Source: Salminus brasiliensis (Eukaryota > Chordata > Actinopteri > Characiformes > Bryconidae). Taken from it: 64,000 bases of DNA. A model generated the notes under the pieces. It was not told where the DNA came from, did no database searches, and saw nothing but the letters and a program-made list of their open reading frames with translations. A program made the position numbers and the translations under genes. The DNA lies in contig NC_132878.1 in NCBI RefSeq assembly GCF_030463535.1, positions 36,957,261 to 37,021,260 of the forward strand, in the 5' to 3' direction. This document shows, piece by piece, positions 60,135 through 64,000 of this stretch (position 1 is its first letter; each line of letters starts with the position of its first letter).

Positions 60135-60137
60135 TAA
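57083..60137 (+). CDS. Ig array unit 5: two V-like Ig domains
   Basis: Exons: 57083-57131 (signal), 57237-57548 (D1, long type B), 58962-59282 (D2), 59431-59508 and 59695-59745 (stalk), 59983-60137 (tail); 966 nt, 321 residues. D1 reads CTLSGQQFSEIK (Gly for Val in the other copies) and EEDEGPYRC. The first intron is 105 bp and has no in-frame stop, so an intron-retaining transcript would stay open from the signal exon into D1. The tail frame ends THTE-stop before AATAAA (60139-60144). A deletion of about 40 bp in the D1-D2 intron near 58471 is unique to this unit. Confidence 0.8.
57650..58115 (+). repeat. 24-bp intronic minisatellite, unit 5
   Basis: Nearly the same array as in units 2, 4 and 6. 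Confidence 0.9.
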
Positions 60138-60138
60138 G

Positions 60139-60144
60139 AATAAA
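60139..60144 (+). other. Polyadenylation signal, Ig unit 5
   Basis: AATAAA directly after the predicted stop codon. Confidence 0.65.
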
Positions 60145-60496
60145 GATCAGTACGAGACTCATTTTACTGTCTTTATTTCTCATTCACTATAAAGTCACTA
60201 GTGGATCTGATCTCCTTCAGACAGAACAGCACTGTGCTCCTGTTTCTGGAAGTGTTTTGAGGGTGTAATCCATCTAAAAGATCATGAAGAAAATCAAAGC
60301 TGCTTTAGAATAGCAGAGAAACTCTGATCTCAGTGTGATCTTCAGTCCGACCCCCTCTAAATCACACACCTCTCTATAATGTGAACACTTTAACACTAGG
60401 ATTGACTCTGTGCACTTATTTCTTCTGAAGGGGTCATTGTGGATTGTGGGGTGGGGCTACTGAGCTGGATCTGTTGTATGTATTTCCACAAAAACA

Positions 60497-60509
60497 CCAC
60501 CAGGGGGCA
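60497..60509 (+). promoter_or_regulatory. CTCF-like motif, spacer 5
   Basis: CCACCAGGGGGCA, identical to the other spacers and in the same orientation. Confidence 0.5.
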
Positions 60510-61426
60510 ACCCTGTGCTATAACCCTGACTGCACTGCTCTTCTAACCATGTAGACCACCAACTGTGTGTGTGTGTGTCTTATCACATGTTTCCTACATA
60601 CAGATAAATGTCAGTGTAGGGCTGGATCTCACAGTGTGGAGGATTCTACACTCACAGTTTAGGAAATATCTCTGAGTGCTCTGATCTTCTTATGATGTTT
60701 GAATAAAGGTAAAGCAGAGTCACTCTGTGGGAATTATAGACAGTGTTAATTATATACAGTTAACCCAACCCCTAAATGATGTACTGCCCTGTGCTTAACA
60801 TTTGGAGTGGTGTTCTTTTCATGAAACCCAGCCCCTTTTTTCCTCTTTGCTCAGTGTGTCCAAATAAGCTAAGCAGCATGTCTGCTGATTGTTGGGACGA
60901 GGTTTGAGGAGAGTGTGTGAAATCTGCATTACCTGCTCTTTCCTAATAATGACTGTAAACAAGCAAGAACCCTAAGAAGCTAATTCCAGAACATGCTCAT
61001 GGTGCGTCTGTCCATTTACTAATGGCCCACTGTGAATCATAGAAGATGATTAGAAGCTTATGTGCAGGAATGTAGAGTCCTGTGTGTTCACTCTGCAGTG
61101 TTTGCAGCATTCAATAACTAACACTTGACCACTTCCTGCTTCTGCTCTGGGTTCTGAGTAAACACCCAAACCCTGCTGTTCGTTTCTCACACTGGTCTTC
61201 AACCACCATCTTCAGTGTCTGAGCTTATGCAGAGGTATGCAGAACTGGACATGAATGGTTTTAATATAGTGTAACTAGAGAAACAGATACCCATCTTTTA
61301 CCTTCAGGACCCCTAAATCACCAAATCCATCAGATTGGTAGTGATGAAGAGTGAAGTGTTAAAGTCAACAACAGAGGGACTAAAGGAGAACTGACGCAGT
61401 TACAGTTGAGGTTTCCTGAAGACCAG

Positions 61427-61433
61427 TATAAAA
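61427..61433 (+). promoter_or_regulatory. TATA box, Ig unit 6
   Basis: TATAAAA in the conserved context, 85 bp upstream of the start codon. Confidence 0.8.
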
Positions 61434-61517
61434 GAGAGACACACAGGCTGTGTGGTAGAGTGTGTGTGTGTGTGTGTTTCTCTTTGAGGGACATTAGTGT
61501 GTGTAGAAGAATCAGTG

Positions 61518-61633
61518 ATGATGGAGTGTTTGTATCTTTTGCTGGTTGTGTTTCACTTCACTGCAGGTAAGAGCAGATCTTTCAAACCTTCATCCAGAGA
61601 AATGTGTGTTTTTCTAATTCACCACAAGACATG

Positions 61634-61687
<54 letters not shown>

Positions 61688-63868
61688 GTTGTACTCTCTC
61701 AGTACAGCAGTTCAGTGAAATTAAAGGACGTACTGGTGGTTCAGTTCTGCTGCCCTGCTCCTGCACTGACCTGCAGACCAAACCTCAGAGATTCGTTTGG
61801 AAGACTGTGAGGCAGGGGGAACTAGGAGAATTGACTGAGCTGTTCAGTGCTGATCAGTACAGAGACAGATTTCAGCTCTTTAATAAAGACTCTCCTGCTA
61901 ATCTCTCTCTGCTCATTTCTGACCTGAGAGAAGAAGATGACAAATACTACAGGTGTGAGACTGAGAAGGAAAGCAGAGACTTCAGATTATATGTTAAAGG
62001 TGAAAAATTTAATTGACATAATTTTCAGGATTGAAAGTCATCTGAAGCACAAATCTGTACAAAACTAACAAACAACATACTAAAATTCTGCATTTATGAT
62101 TTCAATCTTTTATCTAATTTCAGTCTTTTATCTTGATCTGATTTCAGTCTTTAATCTTTGTATCATTTCGGTCTTTAATCTTTATCTCATGTAAGTCTTT
62201 TATCTTCATCTGATTTCAGTCTTTAATCTCCATCTCATTTCAGTCTTTTATATTTATGTGATTTCAGTCTTTTTATCTTTATCTGATTTTAGTTTATCTC
62301 AGTCTCATTTCAGTCTTTAATTTTCGTCTCATTTCAGTCTTTAATTTTTGTCTGATTTCAGTATTTTATATTTATCTGATTTCAGTCTCTTATCTTCATC
62401 TGATTTCAGTCTTTAATCTCCGTCTCATTTCAGTATTTTATATTTATCTGATTTCAGTCTCTTATCTTCATCTGATTTCAGTCTTTAATCTTCATCTATT
62501 TTCAGTCTTTTATCTTTATTTGATTTCAGTCTTTAATCTTTGTCTCATTTCTGTCTTTTATCTGATTACCTGAAAACTTCAAAATGCTGCAGTTAGTAGA
62601 ATCGAAATCTGCAGCTGTTCTGATAAGTGGATCAATTGCGGGTCTGATTTTGGAGTCCAACAGAACAATAATTCTCAGGAGAAGAATCTGATTAAAGGTC
62701 AGAGGTTTGGACTCAAGACACAAAGTTGAAGAAACGGGGAGAGGTGTCTGACTGCAGACGGGACTCTGGTCAGTCCTTTTAAGTAAACAGTGTCGTTTCC
62801 TGCTGTAGACTAAACAGAACCGCAGTAAAAGAGTATCTGACATCAGACAGCAGCTTCTTCAGTAACTGAGCTTCTGGTTGATTCATTCACATGTATTCAG
62901 AGGACGAGTGAGACCAGTGTGAAAGTTCATGTAATCCCTCACTCTGCTCTTAAACTCCAGTCTTACTGGAGTAACTGCAGTTTCCTCGTGGTAGTTGAAG
63001 AAACACTGAACTGGTCCTGTTTGCAAAGGGCTTTGAAGGTTAAGCAGGAGCACAGAAGAACTGAAAGAAGCTCCCGTTCATTAAAGTCTTCATTAGAAAG
63101 TCTTTCAGCAGTTCAGATTCAGCAGTAGTTTGAACAGGACATCTATTCATGTGTGCTGATCTTTCATGTGTTTTGGATTTAGTCATTTCTGGAAGAGTAA
63201 TACATGTAAAAGACCTTTGATGTTCATCCTTACAGTAATCTTTAGGGTCCAGTGTTTAAATATTAGATTGAATATTATAGTAAAATATTAAGACATGACT
63301 TATTTACCATTTGAATTCCAGGACTGAGACTTACTCGTGACTCACAGTTCAGTGACTCGTTCTCACCTCTGTTAAAGCAGTGAAGGTGAATAATCAGGTG
63401 AGTGCAGTGCTGATCTCTCCTAACTATAGCTTTCATTTCTGCAGCCTGTGATCTGATGAAGAGTGGAGAGATAGAGGAGGTGACGAGGATCCCAGGAGAA
63501 TCTGTAGTCCTGCCCTGCTCCTGCACTGACCTTCACTACAGACCCAGCACTGTTAAATGGACCTTTATACCATTAAGATCTGGAGGTCCTCGTGATGTAC
63601 AAATATACCCTGTACAGTCTGGAAAACACAGAGGCAGAGTCACACTGACCAATCAGAACACAGGAAACCTCTCTCTACACCTATCAGACCTGACTGAAGA
63701 GGATGAGGGAGACTACAGGTGTTCAGTGCAGCAGGATTATAAATATGTCAGACTTTATATTAAAGGTAAAACTGATTTTCCTGTAAAAACTGTCAGAATC
63801 ATTATTAGAGACCCATGTCCTGATTGATGATGATGAAGATGAAGTGTATGCAGGCTGGAACCAGTTGA

Positions 63869-63908
<40 letters not shown>

Positions 63909-63989
63909 CAGTGAGAGAAACTTTTACAAAACATCCACCAGCATCTGAACCAGGGCCGCTTCACCCAACCACAGCAGCTCAACCAGCAG
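61518..63989 (+). CDS. Ig array unit 6: two V-like Ig domains, 3' end outside the window
   Basis: Exons seen: 61518-61566 (signal), 61688-61999 (D1, long type B), 63445-63765 (D2), 63912-63989 (first stalk exon). The second stalk exon and tail lie beyond 64000. D1 is identical in protein sequence to unit 2, including the unusual EEDDKYYRC. D2 differs from unit 2 at one residue near its start (SGEIEE for SGGIEE). Introns are also almost identical to those of unit 2, pointing to a very recent copy or conversion event. Confidence 0.78.
62095..62565 (+). repeat. 24-bp intronic minisatellite, unit 6
   Basis: By eye identical, or nearly so, to the unit 2 array. Confidence 0.9.
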
Positions 63990-64000
63990 GTGAACTAACT

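Overview
The window is vertebrate, almost certainly teleost fish, genomic DNA. The evidence is one large multi-exon gene with fish-type exons, relics of Tc1/mariner transposons (one of the salmonid or Sleeping-Beauty type), a LINE 3' end with an L2-like (TTTGA)n tail, many CA/GT microsatellites, and a recently expanded array of immunoglobulin-superfamily genes. An ostariophysan such as a characiform or catfish is a guess; nothing here fixes the species.

Layout. From 1 to about 4.5 kb is a field of minisatellites: a 45-bp unit, then a 'GCTTGGTCATGCTGGT' type, then A-rich duplicated blocks. From 4.5 to 6.8 kb I see no gene. From about 6.8 to 32.7 kb, on the minus strand, lies a complete NEK1 orthologue (NIMA-related kinase 1). 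I could join 35 coding exons (8262..31201) with consistent splice phases into about 1443 codons ending in the vertebrate-type DNDE-stop. A likely 5' noncoding exon and promoter sit near 32.5-32.7 kb, and the 3'UTR reaches to about 6.8-8.0 kb. Its introns carry a decayed Sleeping-Beauty-like Tc1, a MITE-like element and smaller relics.

From 33.2 to 36.8 kb is a transposon-rich junction: a 5'-truncated LINE nested inside another repeat, an unidentified dispersed repeat, and a truncated Tc1 transposase relic whose terminal end abuts the array. From 36.77 kb to the window end, on the plus strand, are six tandem units of 4.3-5.2 kb (the sixth is cut off). Each has a TATA box, a signal-peptide exon, a V-type Ig exon (D1), one or two further Ig exons (D2), two Pro/Thr-rich stalk exons and a terminal exon that runs through a coding (CA)n tract to an AATAAA signal. 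No transmembrane exon was found, so the products look secreted, yet the terminal exon carries an ITIM-like VLYISL.

The array is the most interesting part. Units 1 and 3 share one D1 and promoter type, and units 2, 4, 5 and 6 share another, while the D2 duplication is in units 3 and 4. That is a mosaic best explained by unequal crossing-over and gene conversion. Each complete unit also carries a 24-bp intronic minisatellite made of 3'-splice-site-like motifs and one CTCF-like motif in the spacer. NEK1 (a ciliary and DNA-damage kinase) and the Ig array have no evident functional link; they are simply neighbours.
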